DNA of 64,000 nt from Limosilactobacillus viscerum (lineage in GTDB: Bacteria; Bacillota; Bacilli; Lactobacillales; Lactobacillaceae). Below the pieces are notes generated by a model. It was given only the letters and a program-made list of their open reading frames with translations, made no database searches and was not told the DNA's origin. Of the stretch, positions 22,288-31,496 are shown piece after piece. The stretch spans positions 1 to 64,000 of the forward strand of contig NZ_CANDNW010000003.1 of assembly GCF_947387525.1 (NCBI RefSeq), read 5' to 3'. A program made the position numbers and the translations under genes. Position 1 is the first letter of the stretch. Every line of letters starts with the position of its first letter.

Positions 22288-23319
22288 ATGGCTACAAATA
22301 GTGTTGTTGCACAAACAGAAGACATTTTGAACATTAAAGATATTGAAGACGCTAAGGCAACAATTAGTAAATATGCTCGGAAAACACCTCTTATTCAGTC
22401 AATGTTTTTGAGCCGTCAAGTTTGCGATGCCAATGTCTACCTTAAGCTCGAAAATATGCAACTGACTGGCTCATTTAAATTCCGGGGCGCTAATAATCGG
22501 ATGCAACACCTGACAAAGGAAGAAGCAGAACGTGGGGTTATTACTGCTTCTGCCGGTAACCACGCCCAGGGGGTTGCCTTAAGTGGTAAGTTGCTTGGAA
22601 TTGATACCACTGTTGTGATGCCAGATGAAGCACCACAATTAAAGCGGGATGCCACTGCTGGTTACGGTGCCGAAGTTGATATTCATGGTGCCACCTTTGA
22701 TGACGCTCACAAATGGATGTTTGAACGGGCAGAAAAGGAAGGTAAGACCATCGTTGACCCATTCAATGATAAGTATGTCATGGCTGGTCAAGGGACAATC
22801 GGTCTGGAAATCCTTGATGACATTTGGAATGTCGACACCGTGATTGTTCCAATTGGTGGTGGTGGCTTAATGTCCGGTGTTGTTACCGCTCTTAAGTCAT
22901 TCAACCCTGGTATTCATGTGGTTGGTGTCCAATCCGAAAACGTTCACGGGATGGCTGAATCAGTTAACAAGGGTAAGTTAACCTACCACCACGATGACTT
23001 CACGTTAGCTGATGGTACTGATGTTGCTATGCCAGGTTCATTGACTTTCCCAATCGTTGACAAGTTAGTTGATGAAATTGTGCTGGTCAATGAGGAAGAA
23101 ATCGCACAGGCAATGAAGGACTTACTGCAACGGACTAAGATTGTTACTGAAGGTGCGGGTGCTTTGCCAACTGCTGCTTTGGAAGCACACAAGATTGATG
23201 ATCAATACATTAAGGGTAAGAATGTCGTTGCATTAGTATCTGGTGGTAATGTTGATCTTGACCGGGTATCTAACATTATTGACCACTTCTTAAAGCCAAT
23301 GGGTAAAAGTGTTGGCTAA
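22288..23319 (+). CDS. tdcB: Threonine/serine ammonia-lyase, catabolic type
   Basis: The 343-residue PLP enzyme deaminates threonine to 2-oxobutyrate or serine to pyruvate. Lys64 in GSFKFRGA carries the cofactor, GNHAQGVA and IGGGGLMSG form the phosphate loop region, and SGGN closes the active site. No C-terminal ACT regulatory domain is present, so this is the catabolic TdcB-like form rather than biosynthetic IlvA. GGAGG stands 9 nt before the ATG. Co-location with ald suggests amino acid catabolism feeding pyruvate, and a strong terminator follows. Confidence 0.88.
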   Translation: MATNSVVAQTEDILNIKDIEDAKATISKYARKTPLIQSMFLSRQVCDANVYLKLENMQLTGSFKFRGANNRMQHLTKEEAERGVITASAGNHAQGVALSGKLLGIDTTVVMPDEAPQLKRDATAGYGAEVDIHGATFDDAHKWMFERAEKEGKTIVDPFNDKYVMAGQGTIGLEILDDIWNVDTVIVPIGGGGLMSGVVTALKSFNPGIHVVGVQSENVHGMAESVNKGKLTYHHDDFTLADGTDVAMPGSLTFPIVDKLVDEIVLVNEEEIAQAMKDLLQRTKIVTEGAGALPTAALEAHKIDDQYIKGKNVVALVSGGNVDLDRVSNIIDHFLKPMGKSVG

Positions 23320-23345
23320 TTAGTAATTCATAATTGAATCTCTAA

Positions 23346-23388
23346 TAGATAGGATTGAATGATTTGTTCATTTAATCCTATTTTTTAT
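23346..23388 (+). terminator. Terminator of the ald operon
   Basis: ATAGGATT and AATCCTAT with an inner AATGA / TTCATT form a long stem with a TTTTTT tail. Confidence 0.9.
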
Positions 23389-23497
23389 ACGCTTATAAGG
23401 GAAATTTTTGTTTTATGGGGAATTTACGGTAAAATAACAATCGTATTGTAAATTTATTTTCGTTTAAGGCGAAAAATAGAAAGGATTTTGAATTAAT

Positions 23498-24859
23498 TTG
23501 ATGAAAGATAATGGTACTCAAGAAAACCAAAAGACGTTAGGGTTACTTGACTTGGTAGTTCTTGGTATCGGTGCAATTATCGGTACTGGAATTCTAGTTC
23601 TAACAGGAATTGTCGCAGCGCAGGATGCTGGTCCAGCGGTGATCCTTTCGTTCTTAATTGCAGCGGTTGCGAGTGGCTTGATTGGCCTGTGCTATGCTGA
23701 ATTAACCACCAGCCTGCCTAATTCAGGAAGTGCCTTCTTTTATGCCTGGGTATCAATTGGCAATGTCGCGGCCTTTTTGGCTGGTTGGACATTGATTGGG
23801 GTGTATGTAACAACTACCGCAACAGTTGCTAACGGGTGGACCGGTTACTTTAGCTCCTTTCTTAGTGAGTTAAATGTCCACCTTCCAAATAGTCTATTGG
23901 CTGCTCCTGACAAGGGTGGGATAATTAATCTTCCTGCTTTTATCATGGTTTTATTGATCGCCTTTATCCTCACGCGAGGAACAAGTGAAAGTAAGGTGGT
24001 CAATAATATCTTGGTCGGGGTTAAGCTATTAATTATCCTTTTGTTCCTGGTGGTTAGCTTTCGGGATATCAATGTGGCAAATCTTCATCCCTTCTACCCA
24101 TATGGTGTTTCTGGTGTGTTCACTGGTGCATCAGCAGTCTTCTTTTCGTTCCTCGGCTTTGATGCCTTAGCAACGTCGGCGGAAGATGCCAAGGATGTTA
24201 ACCGGACGTTGCCATTAGCGATTGTAATTTCACTGACGGTGTCAACCTTACTTTATATCTTGGTTGGCTTTGTAATGACCGGAGTTTTGAAGTATAAGCG
24301 CTTAAATGTTTCTGAAGCCATGTCCTACGTATTGCTAGACAAAGGGCACGTGCTAGTAGCACAAATTGTTTCTTTCGGGGCAATCCTCGGAATTATGGCG
24401 GTCGTTTTTGCGTTCATCTATGCTGGCTCTAACATCATTAAGTCGATGAGCCGGAGCAAGTTTTTACCAGAAACATTAGCAACGTTAAATAGCAAGACGC
24501 ATAGTCCTAACCGTGCAATTTGGTTAGTGGGAATCCTTGCTGCGGTACTGGCTGGTGAATTTGACCTTCACTACCTAGCATTAATTTCCAATGTCGGTTC
24601 GTTGGTGGTGTTCTTCTTAATTTCAGCAATTGTAATTATTATGCGTAAGCGTTATCCAATGCTTGAACGACCATTTATGGTACCAGGTGGAACAATTATT
24701 CCAATTTTATCGATGATCGTTTGCTTGGTTCTCCTGGTAAATATTTCACTCAATGCATGGCTTACCTATCTTGTATGGTTACTGGTAGGGGGAGTAGTCT
24801 ACTTCCTCTATGGCCGCAAGCATGGTGATAGCTTTACCAGCGATGATTATGACTTATAA
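23498..24859 (+). CDS. APC-superfamily amino acid permease
   Basis: The 453-residue protein has about twelve membrane spans and the APC N-terminal signature GIGAIIGTGILVLTG (residues 22-36). Proteins of this subgroup (YfnA/CAT-like) import cationic or small amino acids in exchange or with protons; the substrate is not predictable. The start is either the TTG at 23498 or the adjacent ATG at 23501, both somewhat far from AAAGGA. It lies behind the ald operon but has its own terminator on each side, so it is a single transcription unit. Confidence 0.88.
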   Translation: MMKDNGTQENQKTLGLLDLVVLGIGAIIGTGILVLTGIVAAQDAGPAVILSFLIAAVASGLIGLCYAELTTSLPNSGSAFFYAWVSIGNVAAFLAGWTLIGVYVTTTATVANGWTGYFSSFLSELNVHLPNSLLAAPDKGGIINLPAFIMVLLIAFILTRGTSESKVVNNILVGVKLLIILLFLVVSFRDINVANLHPFYPYGVSGVFTGASAVFFSFLGFDALATSAEDAKDVNRTLPLAIVISLTVSTLLYILVGFVMTGVLKYKRLNVSEAMSYVLLDKGHVLVAQIVSFGAILGIMAVVFAFIYAGSNIIKSMSRSKFLPETLATLNSKTHSPNRAIWLVGILAAVLAGEFDLHYLALISNVGSLVVFFLISAIVIIMRKRYPMLERPFMVPGGTIIPILSMIVCLVLLVNISLNAWLTYLVWLLVGGVVYFLYGRKHGDSFTSDDYDL

Positions 24860-24896
24860 CAATTAACGGTATCTCAGTAATATTTGGAGCTAACAC

Positions 24897-24940
24897 AAAA
24901 GGGCCGTGACAAATCTGCTTTGCCACGGCCCTTAGTCTTT
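24897..24940. terminator. Bidirectional terminator between permease and lipoprotein genes
   Basis: AAGGGCCGTG pairs with CACGGCCCTT around a 15-nt loop, with A and T runs on either side, between convergent genes. Confidence 0.9.
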
Positions 24941-24944
24941 TAAA

Positions 24945-25436
24945 TTACTTATTTTCGAATTGACCAGTTACGGGGTTCATTTGTTGAACTTTGTTAGTTA
25001 CTGGATTGAAGTGGTACAAACCATCAAGGTGAGAGATGTTTGGATCACCCTGGCTGTCACGAACTTCAACTTGGTAGTTGTCCTTATTGTTTGTTTGACT
25101 AACAATGTATTGAGCATCCTTGCTCTCCTTAACACCACTAGCCTTTACAAATTGGTTAACAACTTGTTCGTCTTGGTTGCTAGTACTGTTTGATTGGGCA
25201 GCGTAACTTGCTTGCGTCTTTGCACTAGCTTGGTTGCTGCTGCTTGAGCTTTCTGTAGCAGTTTGAATACTTGAACTAGAAGCTTTCTTATTTGAAGTCT
25301 GTGAGACCTTAGTTGTTTGCGGATGACTGCTGACTTTGCTTGCTGGTGCCGCATTATTGCTTGCACAGCCAGCCAAGCCAAGTGCCATTAGGGCAACCAA
25401 TGAACCACTGATAATTTTCTTCTTCATCGTAAACAT
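24945..25436 (-). CDS. Small lipoprotein with Ser/Thr-rich linker
   Basis: The 163-residue precursor has a lipoprotein signal peptide (positively charged MKKK, hydrophobic core, lipobox LAGC at about residues 21-24), so the mature protein is attached to the membrane outside. Residues 30-85 are a low-complexity Ser/Thr/Gln/Ala linker. The last 75 residues form a small acidic domain ending in NPVTGQFENK. The ATG at 25436 has GGGGG 8 nt upstream; an alternative ATG is three codons later. Its function is unknown; such lactobacillus lipoproteins are often cell-wall associated. Confidence 0.8.
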   Translation of the reverse strand: MFTMKKKIISGSLVALMALGLAGCASNNAAPASKVSSHPQTTKVSQTSNKKASSSSIQTATESSSSSNQASAKTQASYAAQSNSTSNQDEQVVNQFVKASGVKESKDAQYIVSQTNNKDNYQVEVRDSQGDPNISHLDGLYHFNPVTNKVQQMNPVTGQFENK

Positions 25437-25612
25437 AATTACAACCCCCGTTCTCTCAAACGCTCTTATGCTTTTTAATTTTATAAATTAAATTCAATTA
25501 ATAATTTCTTTACAAGTATATTGTAATACTTTTGAAACATTTATGTAATAGTTTCGATACTTTAAATTAAAATTCTTGCAATTTTTATCGTAAGGAGTAA
25601 GATGTAAAATCG

Positions 25613-25636
25613 TTATGTACCTAATCATTATGTACC
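25613..25636 (+). promoter_or_regulatory. Candidate operator of the MarR-ABC operon
   Basis: TTATGTACC is repeated at 25613-25621 and 25628-25636, 15 bp apart, directly upstream of the ribosome binding site of the MarR gene. The outer GTT and AAC make the whole block partly palindromic. Autorepression by the MarR protein is the likely role. Confidence 0.55.
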
Positions 25637-25663
25637 GAACGAAAATTAAAGGAGGAAAATGCG

Positions 25664-26128
25664 ATGGTAACGGCAGATGACCGGTTGTTTCAGCAGCTTT
25701 TCTGTCTAATTGCTGAGATCCACCATGTAGCGCTTAAAAGGCCAGCCAATAAGGCTAGCTTTCGTGGCCAGGGGCGGTTGATTCACTTGCTTGCTCACAA
25801 TACGGGAGTTTCACAGCGTGAACTAGCTACCTTAGCACAGGTTAAACCCGGATCAATCAGCGAAGTACTTGAGCGGTTGGAAAAAAATAAAATTGTTGAA
25901 CGATGGCGTGATGAAACGGACCGTCGAATTGTCCGCGTTAAGCTTACGGCGAAGGGAAAAGAACTTTACCAGGAAAACCTGGCAACACGGCAGCAATTTG
26001 AAAGGGAATTATTACAAAAGGTTACCGCTGAGGAGCGGAAGTCATTTTTAAATGTTGTTCAGAAAATGCAAAAACAGTTAAAAGCCAATTATGGCGACCT
26101 GTTGCCGCAAGAATGGAGAGGAGTGTAA
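25664..26128 (+). CDS. MarR-family transcriptional regulator
   Basis: The 154-residue protein has the MarR winged helix (QRELATLAQVKPGSISEVLE, then the wing with DETDRRIVRVKLT). It stands first in an operon with two ABC exporter half-transporters, the usual arrangement in which the regulator represses its own operon until an inducing drug or metabolite binds. AAAGGAGG precedes the ATG by 8 nt. The direct repeat at 25613-25636 is its likely binding site. The stop is 6 bp before the first ABC gene. Confidence 0.9.
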   Translation: MVTADDRLFQQLFCLIAEIHHVALKRPANKASFRGQGRLIHLLAHNTGVSQRELATLAQVKPGSISEVLERLEKNKIVERWRDETDRRIVRVKLTAKGKELYQENLATRQQFERELLQKVTAEERKSFLNVVQKMQKQLKANYGDLLPQEWRGV

Positions 26129-26134
26129 GCAAAT

Positions 26135-27895
26135 TTGATAAAAATAGCACGGAAAAACTTAACGGGCTGGGCAACGACCTTGGCCGTCTTGTTCTTGATC
26201 GTCCAAGTTGCTTGTGACCTTTACCTACCAACAATTACTTCGGAGCTAGTTGATAAAGGAATCATGCAGAAGAATATGCCATATGTTTGGCGCGATGGGA
26301 TTTATATGTTAATTGTTGCCGCAATTGGGCTTGTTGCCGCGGCCGGCAATGTTTATTTTGCCTCAACGCAAGCGATGAAAGTTGGGGAAAAGCTCCGTCA
26401 GCAAATCTTTCACCGGGTTCTCCGCTTTTCTAGCAAGGAAATCAATGAGTTTGGTGACTCATCCTTAATTACCCGGTCAACCAACGACATCGTTCAAATT
26501 CAGAACGTGATGGTACAGGTGTTACGGATGATGCTTCAGTCACCAATTATGTTAGTGGCGGCGATTGTCCTGGCATATGTCCGTGAACCACGATTAACCA
26601 GGGTATTCTTAATTAGTTTGCCAATTCTGGCAATTGTAGTGGTTGCGGTAATGTACTTCGCGGTCCCACTATTCAAGAGTATTCAAAAGAAAACTGACCG
26701 GATCAACCTGATTTTCCGGGAAGGATTAACGGGGGTGCGGGTAATCCGGGCCTTCCGTGAAGAACAGCGTGAGCAGGGCCGCTTTAAGGTTGCCAACCAC
26801 GATTACACCCAGACCGGGATCAAGGCCTTTACGCTGGTTTCGTTTCTCTTTCCGGTAATGACCCTAATCCTCAGTTTAACCAACGTCGGGATCATCCTGT
26901 TAGGTAGTCGGTTAATTGCCGGAATGACGATGCAGGTTGGGAACCTGATTGCCTTTTTGACTTACGCCACGCAGATCATGATTAGCTTTATGATGCTCTC
27001 AATGATTTTTGTCTTTGTACCACGGGCTTCGGCTTCTGCGGCGCGGGTTAATGCGGTACTGGAGCAACCGATCTCCGTTGACGATGCCCCAGCGGACCAA
27101 CAGGTAAAAATTGCCGCTGGCCAACCTGCCAGTTTAAAATTTGACCATGTTGACTTTCGCTACCAGGGTGCTGAAAAATTGGCACTTCATGATCTTAACT
27201 TTGATGTGCATGCCGGGCAAACACTGGCAATTATTGGTGGAACCGGTTCTGGTAAGTCAACCCTGGTGAACCTGATCCCCCGTTTGTTTGACATTGAAAT
27301 TGGTCGAATTGAGGTCGACGGTCAACCAATCGAGAAATTGAGCCAGCACGACCTTCATGAGGTAATTTCGATCACCCAGCAAAAGGCGGTATTGTTCTCA
27401 GGTACCATCCGTTCAAACCTGCAGTTTGGTAACGAAGCAGCAACAGATGACGAAATGTGGCATGTACTAGAAATCGCCCAGGCGGCTGACTTTGTCAAAG
27501 AAGCAGGTGGACTTGATGCGCCGGTTGAACAAGATGGTAGTAACTTCTCCGGTGGTCAACGGCAACGGTTGGCCATTGCCCGGACGATTATTAAGCCGGC
27601 TTCAATTTATATTTTTGATGATTCCTTCTCCGCATTAGACTTTAAGACCGATGCAGAGCTACGGCTAGCCCTCCGTAAGGATCCACAAATCCAACAGGCG
27701 GTTACCGTTATTGTTGCTCAGCGGGTATCAACGGTTGCGGATGCCGACCAAATCCTCGTAATTGACGAAGGTGAGGTAGTCGGACAAGGGACCCACGATG
27801 AATTGAAGGCCGAGAATAAGACTTACCAACAAATTGTTGATTCACAAATTCAGAAGGGAGATGAGGAGCGTGCATCGCGGACCAAGAAAGATTAA
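26135..27895 (+). CDS. ABC exporter half-transporter A (LmrC/YheI-like)
   Basis: The 586-residue protein joins six membrane spans (residues 1-310) to an ATPase domain: Walker A GGTGSGKST, signature FSGGQRQR and Walker B IYIFDDSFSALD. The catalytic Glu after Walker B is Asp here, so its ATP site is degenerate. That is typical of one subunit of heterodimeric multidrug exporters such as LmrCD and YheIH. The start is TTG with GGAGAGGAG upstream. It overlaps the partner gene by 26 bp and is coupled to the MarR gene. It probably exports toxic hydrophobic compounds. Confidence 0.9.
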   Translation: MIKIARKNLTGWATTLAVLFLIVQVACDLYLPTITSELVDKGIMQKNMPYVWRDGIYMLIVAAIGLVAAAGNVYFASTQAMKVGEKLRQQIFHRVLRFSSKEINEFGDSSLITRSTNDIVQIQNVMVQVLRMMLQSPIMLVAAIVLAYVREPRLTRVFLISLPILAIVVVAVMYFAVPLFKSIQKKTDRINLIFREGLTGVRVIRAFREEQREQGRFKVANHDYTQTGIKAFTLVSFLFPVMTLILSLTNVGIILLGSRLIAGMTMQVGNLIAFLTYATQIMISFMMLSMIFVFVPRASASAARVNAVLEQPISVDDAPADQQVKIAAGQPASLKFDHVDFRYQGAEKLALHDLNFDVHAGQTLAIIGGTGSGKSTLVNLIPRLFDIEIGRIEVDGQPIEKLSQHDLHEVISITQQKAVLFSGTIRSNLQFGNEAATDDEMWHVLEIAQAADFVKEAGGLDAPVEQDGSNFSGGQRQRLAIARTIIKPASIYIFDDSFSALDFKTDAELRLALRKDPQIQQAVTVIVAQRVSTVADADQILVIDEGEVVGQGTHDELKAENKTYQQIVDSQIQKGDEERASRTKKD

Positions 27896-29696
27896 CAAGC
27901 CAAAACAATTCTGGCCAACGACGAAGCGGCTCTTTGCTTATCTCAGTCCCTGGAAATTTGGGGTAACCTTTTCAATCATCCTGGCCATTGCTTCCGTCAT
28001 CCTCTCCATCGTTGCTCCAAAGATCCTTGGTGAAGCAACGACGGTTATTTATAATGGTGTGATGAAGGGGTACCGGGAGATAAAGGCCGGTCAGCATCTG
28101 ACCAGCTTTCCAATCGACTTTCACCGGATTATTCAGATTGGGATAATTGTTATTCTTCTCTATGTTTTCTCCGGCCTGTTTAGTTTTGCGCAACAGATTA
28201 TTATGACCCGGATTTCCCAAAAGGTGGTTTACAACCTCCGCCAGGACCTGAAGGAGAAGATGGGCCGTGTACCGGTTAAGTTTTATGATACCCACAGTAA
28301 CGGGGACATCATGAGCCGTATGGTTAACGATATGGATAACATTGCTGGAACTCTCCAGCAAAGTCTGATCCAGATTATTACCAGTCTGATTACCTTCTTT
28401 GGTGTCCTTGCCTTAATGATCTCAATTAGTTGGAAGCTAACCCTCGTGGCATTCATTATGATTCCACTAAGTTTACTCGTGGTAGCCTTTGTTGCCCCAA
28501 CTGCTCAACGGCTCTTTAGTCGGCAACAAGCGGCACTGGGTAAAATCAACGGGCAGGTTGAAGAAACTTATGCTGGCCACACCATTGTCCGGACCTTTAA
28601 TAAGGAACAAGATGAGGAAAAACAGTTTGCGGGTAAGAACCATGAGTACTACCAAGCAGCCTGGAAGGCGCAGTTCTTCTCTATTTTGATTTTCCCACTG
28701 ATGAACTTTATTAAGAATTTAGGTTACTTAATGGTGGCGGTTGTTGGTGCCTTTGCGGTCATTAACGGCCGGATCACCCTTGGTAACGTCCAGGCCTTCC
28801 TGCAATACACCAACCAGTTCTCCCAGCCAATTACCCAGATTGCCAACCTGAGTAGTACGATCCAGCAAACAATTGCTTCTGCTGAACGGATTTTTGAAGT
28901 ACTTGATGCTGATGAAATGGATGAAACAGTCATCAAGGACCAACCAACCACAGAGCAACCAGTACCAAAGGTTGAATTTAAGGATGTGCAATTCAGTTAT
29001 GGTGAGGAGCCGCTGATTGAAGACTTTAATTTAAAGGCACCACGCAATCACATGGTTGCCATTGTCGGACCAACTGGTGCTGGTAAGACGACCATTATTA
29101 ACCTTCTGGAACGGTTCTATGAGATTCAGGGTGGCCATATCTACCTTGACGGGCATGATACCCGGTCAATGACACGTGAAGAACTGCGGAAGCACATCGG
29201 GATGGTTCTTCAGGATACCTGGCTCTTTACTGGGACAATCTATGACAACATCAAGTATGGCCGTGAAGATGCCACGGAAGAAGAAGTTTACCAAGCAGCG
29301 AAAATGGCCTATGCTGATAGCTTTATTCGTGAGCTGCCAAATGGCTACCAAACCGTGCTGAACGAGTCAGCTTCAAATATCTCGCAGGGGCAACGGCAAC
29401 TGCTGACAATTGCCCGGGCCTTCCTGGCTAACCCTGATATTTTAATTCTGGATGAGGCCACCAGTTCTGTTGATACACGGACGGAGGCCTTGATTCAGAC
29501 GGCGATGAATGATTTGCAGAAGAACCGGACTAGTTTCGTGGTCGCTCACCGACTATCGACTATTCGTAATGCTGAACAAATCATCGTGGTTAACCACGGA
29601 CACATTATTGAAACGGGGAACCATGACCAGCTAATGGCTAAAAACGGTTTCTATGCCGACCTGTACAATAGTCAATTCCTCGGTAACAATATTTAA
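27870..29696 (+). CDS. ABC exporter half-transporter B (LmrD/YheH-like)
   Basis: The partner subunit has 608 residues from the GTG at 27870, chosen because GGGAG lies 9 nt upstream; a longer frame from 27834 has no such site. It has six membrane spans, then Walker A GPTGAGKTT, signature ISQGQRQL (changed from LSGGQ) and Walker B ILILDEATSSVD with an intact catalytic Glu. With subunit A it should form one consensus and one degenerate ATP site. A periplasmic-side insertion around residues 70-90 matches YheH/LmrD. The operon ends at the terminator that follows. Confidence 0.9.
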   Translation: MHRGPRKINKPKQFWPTTKRLFAYLSPWKFGVTFSIILAIASVILSIVAPKILGEATTVIYNGVMKGYREIKAGQHLTSFPIDFHRIIQIGIIVILLYVFSGLFSFAQQIIMTRISQKVVYNLRQDLKEKMGRVPVKFYDTHSNGDIMSRMVNDMDNIAGTLQQSLIQIITSLITFFGVLALMISISWKLTLVAFIMIPLSLLVVAFVAPTAQRLFSRQQAALGKINGQVEETYAGHTIVRTFNKEQDEEKQFAGKNHEYYQAAWKAQFFSILIFPLMNFIKNLGYLMVAVVGAFAVINGRITLGNVQAFLQYTNQFSQPITQIANLSSTIQQTIASAERIFEVLDADEMDETVIKDQPTTEQPVPKVEFKDVQFSYGEEPLIEDFNLKAPRNHMVAIVGPTGAGKTTIINLLERFYEIQGGHIYLDGHDTRSMTREELRKHIGMVLQDTWLFTGTIYDNIKYGREDATEEEVYQAAKMAYADSFIRELPNGYQTVLNESASNISQGQRQLLTIARAFLANPDILILDEATSSVDTRTEALIQTAMNDLQKNRTSFVVAHRLSTIRNAEQIIVVNHGHIIETGNHDQLMAKNGFYADLYNSQFLGNNI

Positions 29697-29697
29697 T

Positions 29698-29742
29698 AAA
29701 AACTGCTGTGGTAGAATAAGTACCTACTACAGCAGTTTTTTA
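29698..29742 (+). terminator. Terminator of the MarR-ABC operon
   Basis: AAAACTGCTGT..GTAG pairs with CTAC..ACAGCAGTTTT and ends in six T. Confidence 0.9.
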
Positions 29743-29758
29743 GTTTAAAGAAGGTAAA

Positions 29759-30784
29759 ATGATGAAGCCATATTCGCAAACAGTTAAGCAGTTGAACACA
29801 CTAGTCCATGATGGAGTGGTTCCCGGAATCAGTTACCTCATTTTTGAAGGACAGGAACAACTTCGGCAGGTACGGGGACTTGCACAAACGCGACCGTTTC
29901 CCGAAGCGTTGGAAGAGGGGATGGATTATGACTTGGCCTCACTGACGAAGGTAGTGGGGACGGTACCAGTGGTTGCAATGTTACTCCAGGAAGGAAAATT
30001 AACGCTGGAGGACCCGGTTCAAAAATATCTACCGGAATTTACGGATCCCCGACCAACGATTCGTAATTTGATCACGCATACTTCTGGTATTGCAGGTTAT
30101 ATTCCGCACCGTGATGAACTGGGACCAGTTGAGCTAAAGCATGTTTTCTTAACCCAAATGCACGTTAATTCCTCGCTGAATCGGCAAATCAGGTATGCTG
30201 ACGTGAACTTCCTGTACCTGGGGTGGATTGTTGAACAAATTTGTCAGGCCCCGGTCCAGAAGGTAATAGCTGAGCGGGTGTTAAAACCACTAGGGATGCG
30301 CGGCGCTACCTTTAACCCCGTAGCTAGTAAGTGTGTGCCAACGGAAATTCAGCCAAAGCGTGGGCTAATTCGGGGGACCGTGCACGACCCGAAAGGCTAT
30401 ATCCTTGGTGAACACTGCGGTTGTGCAGGATTATTTGCCACCCTTGACGACCTGACGACCTTTAGCAGGGCGCTGATTGAAGAAAACCTGGCCGGCCTCT
30501 TGAAGCCTGCAATGGTTGATGCATTTTTTATGGATCAAACACCAATGGCTGGTGAACATAGCCGGTCATTAGGGTGGAAACTGTTACATTCACGGGAAGC
30601 CGACCACCACTTGTTAATTAGTCATACTGGCTATACGGGTACCTGGCTGATCCTTGACCGACAGAGTGATCGGGGGATAATTGTACTAACAAACCGGGTT
30701 CACCCCACTGCTAAGAACCAAGCCTACCTTGACCGGCGTGATAAAATATTCGCCACCTACTTGCATGAAATGCAACGTCCCTAA
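29759..30784 (+). CDS. Serine hydrolase, class C beta-lactamase / PBP-like
   Basis: The 341-residue protein has the SxxK motif SLTK (Ser61, Lys64), a Tyr-Ala-Asp-x-Asn motif in place of YxN (near residue 146) and HTG near residue 285. It belongs to the family of esterases and low-activity D-alanyl-D-alanine peptidases. There is no signal peptide, so a cytoplasmic esterase or peptidase role is more likely than cell-wall work. It follows the ABC operon terminator and has a weak AAGGT ribosome binding site before two consecutive ATG codons. Confidence 0.82.
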   Translation: MMKPYSQTVKQLNTLVHDGVVPGISYLIFEGQEQLRQVRGLAQTRPFPEALEEGMDYDLASLTKVVGTVPVVAMLLQEGKLTLEDPVQKYLPEFTDPRPTIRNLITHTSGIAGYIPHRDELGPVELKHVFLTQMHVNSSLNRQIRYADVNFLYLGWIVEQICQAPVQKVIAERVLKPLGMRGATFNPVASKCVPTEIQPKRGLIRGTVHDPKGYILGEHCGCAGLFATLDDLTTFSRALIEENLAGLLKPAMVDAFFMDQTPMAGEHSRSLGWKLLHSREADHHLLISHTGYTGTWLILDRQSDRGIIVLTNRVHPTAKNQAYLDRRDKIFATYLHEMQRP

Positions 30785-30851
30785 TTTTTATACAATTAAT
30801 TAGTGAGGAAACCGGAAAGGGATAAAACCGCCGCATTGACCATTACTACCG

Positions 30852-30916
30852 TTGACATCTTTTGCTAAAATGATTATTATAATTTATAATTAATCCAAAA
30901 AATGAATAAAAATTAA
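30852..30916 (+). promoter_or_regulatory. argR promoter and possible ARG box
   Basis: TTGACA (30852-30857), 17 bp and TATTAT (30875-30880) form a good promoter. TGAATAAAAATTAA (30903-30916) matches the ARG box consensus TGAATWWWWATTCA except for one base, which suggests that ArgR binds its own leader. Confidence 0.65.
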
Positions 30917-30945
30917 ATTTTGCTGTGAAGGGGGACAACAAGATA

Positions 30946-31404
30946 ATGGACCGTAAAGAACGCCGTAAATTTATTGCGCAGTTAGTAAATGAAAGAAAAA
31001 TTGAGACCCAAGAAGAACTACTGCAATTATTAACGGATGCCGGAATCGAGACTACACAGGCAACAATCTCACGTGATATTCATACGTTAAATATCGTTAA
31101 GGCTAGTGATGGGACAGGTCATACCTACTATGTTCAGCTGCAAAAAGATCCAGCACATAACTATGACCGTCTTTATCTTGGTATCCGCAATAATGTTCAG
31201 TCAATTGAGACGGTCCAGTTCTTAAACGTGGTTAAGACCGAGCCTAACTCTAGCTATGCGACGATTTTGGCAGGGATGTTTGATGAGCTTGATGTCCCAG
31301 GGGTAATTGGTACGTTGGCTGGTAACGATACCCTAATTTTGATTAGCAAGACGGCAGAAGACGCCAAAAAGGTTTATGATTTAATCACTGACCACATGAA
31401 TTGA
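30946..31404 (+). CDS. argR: Arginine repressor ArgR
   Basis: From the ATG at 30946 (GGGGG 11 nt upstream) the protein has 152 residues, the standard ArgR length. The frame is open to a GTG at 30925 that lacks a ribosome binding site. The N-terminal winged helix includes TQEELLQLL and TQATISRDI. The C-terminal oligomerisation domain has the GVIGTLAGNDTLILI segment that binds arginine at the trimer interface. No arg genes are adjacent, so it acts in trans. A terminator follows directly. Confidence 0.92.
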   Translation: MDRKERRKFIAQLVNERKIETQEELLQLLTDAGIETTQATISRDIHTLNIVKASDGTGHTYYVQLQKDPAHNYDRLYLGIRNNVQSIETVQFLNVVKTEPNSSYATILAGMFDELDVPGVIGTLAGNDTLILISKTAEDAKKVYDLITDHMN

Positions 31405-31411
31405 CTAATAT

Positions 31412-31464
31412 AAAAAGGATGAGCCCGGGAGAAATTTCAGTTTCTTCGCAGGCTCATCCTTTTT
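31412..31464. terminator. Bidirectional terminator between argR and the SDR gene
   Basis: AAAAAGGATGAGCC pairs perfectly with GGCTCATCCTTTTT around a 25-nt loop between convergent genes. Confidence 0.9.
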
Positions 31465-31496
31465 GGATTTGTATTAAGAAAATTCGATTTTACCAC

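Noticed and set aside
26135-29696. Inactivating mutations in the ABC exporter
   Set aside because: The altered Walker B Glu in one subunit and the altered signature in the other are normal for heterodimeric exporters.
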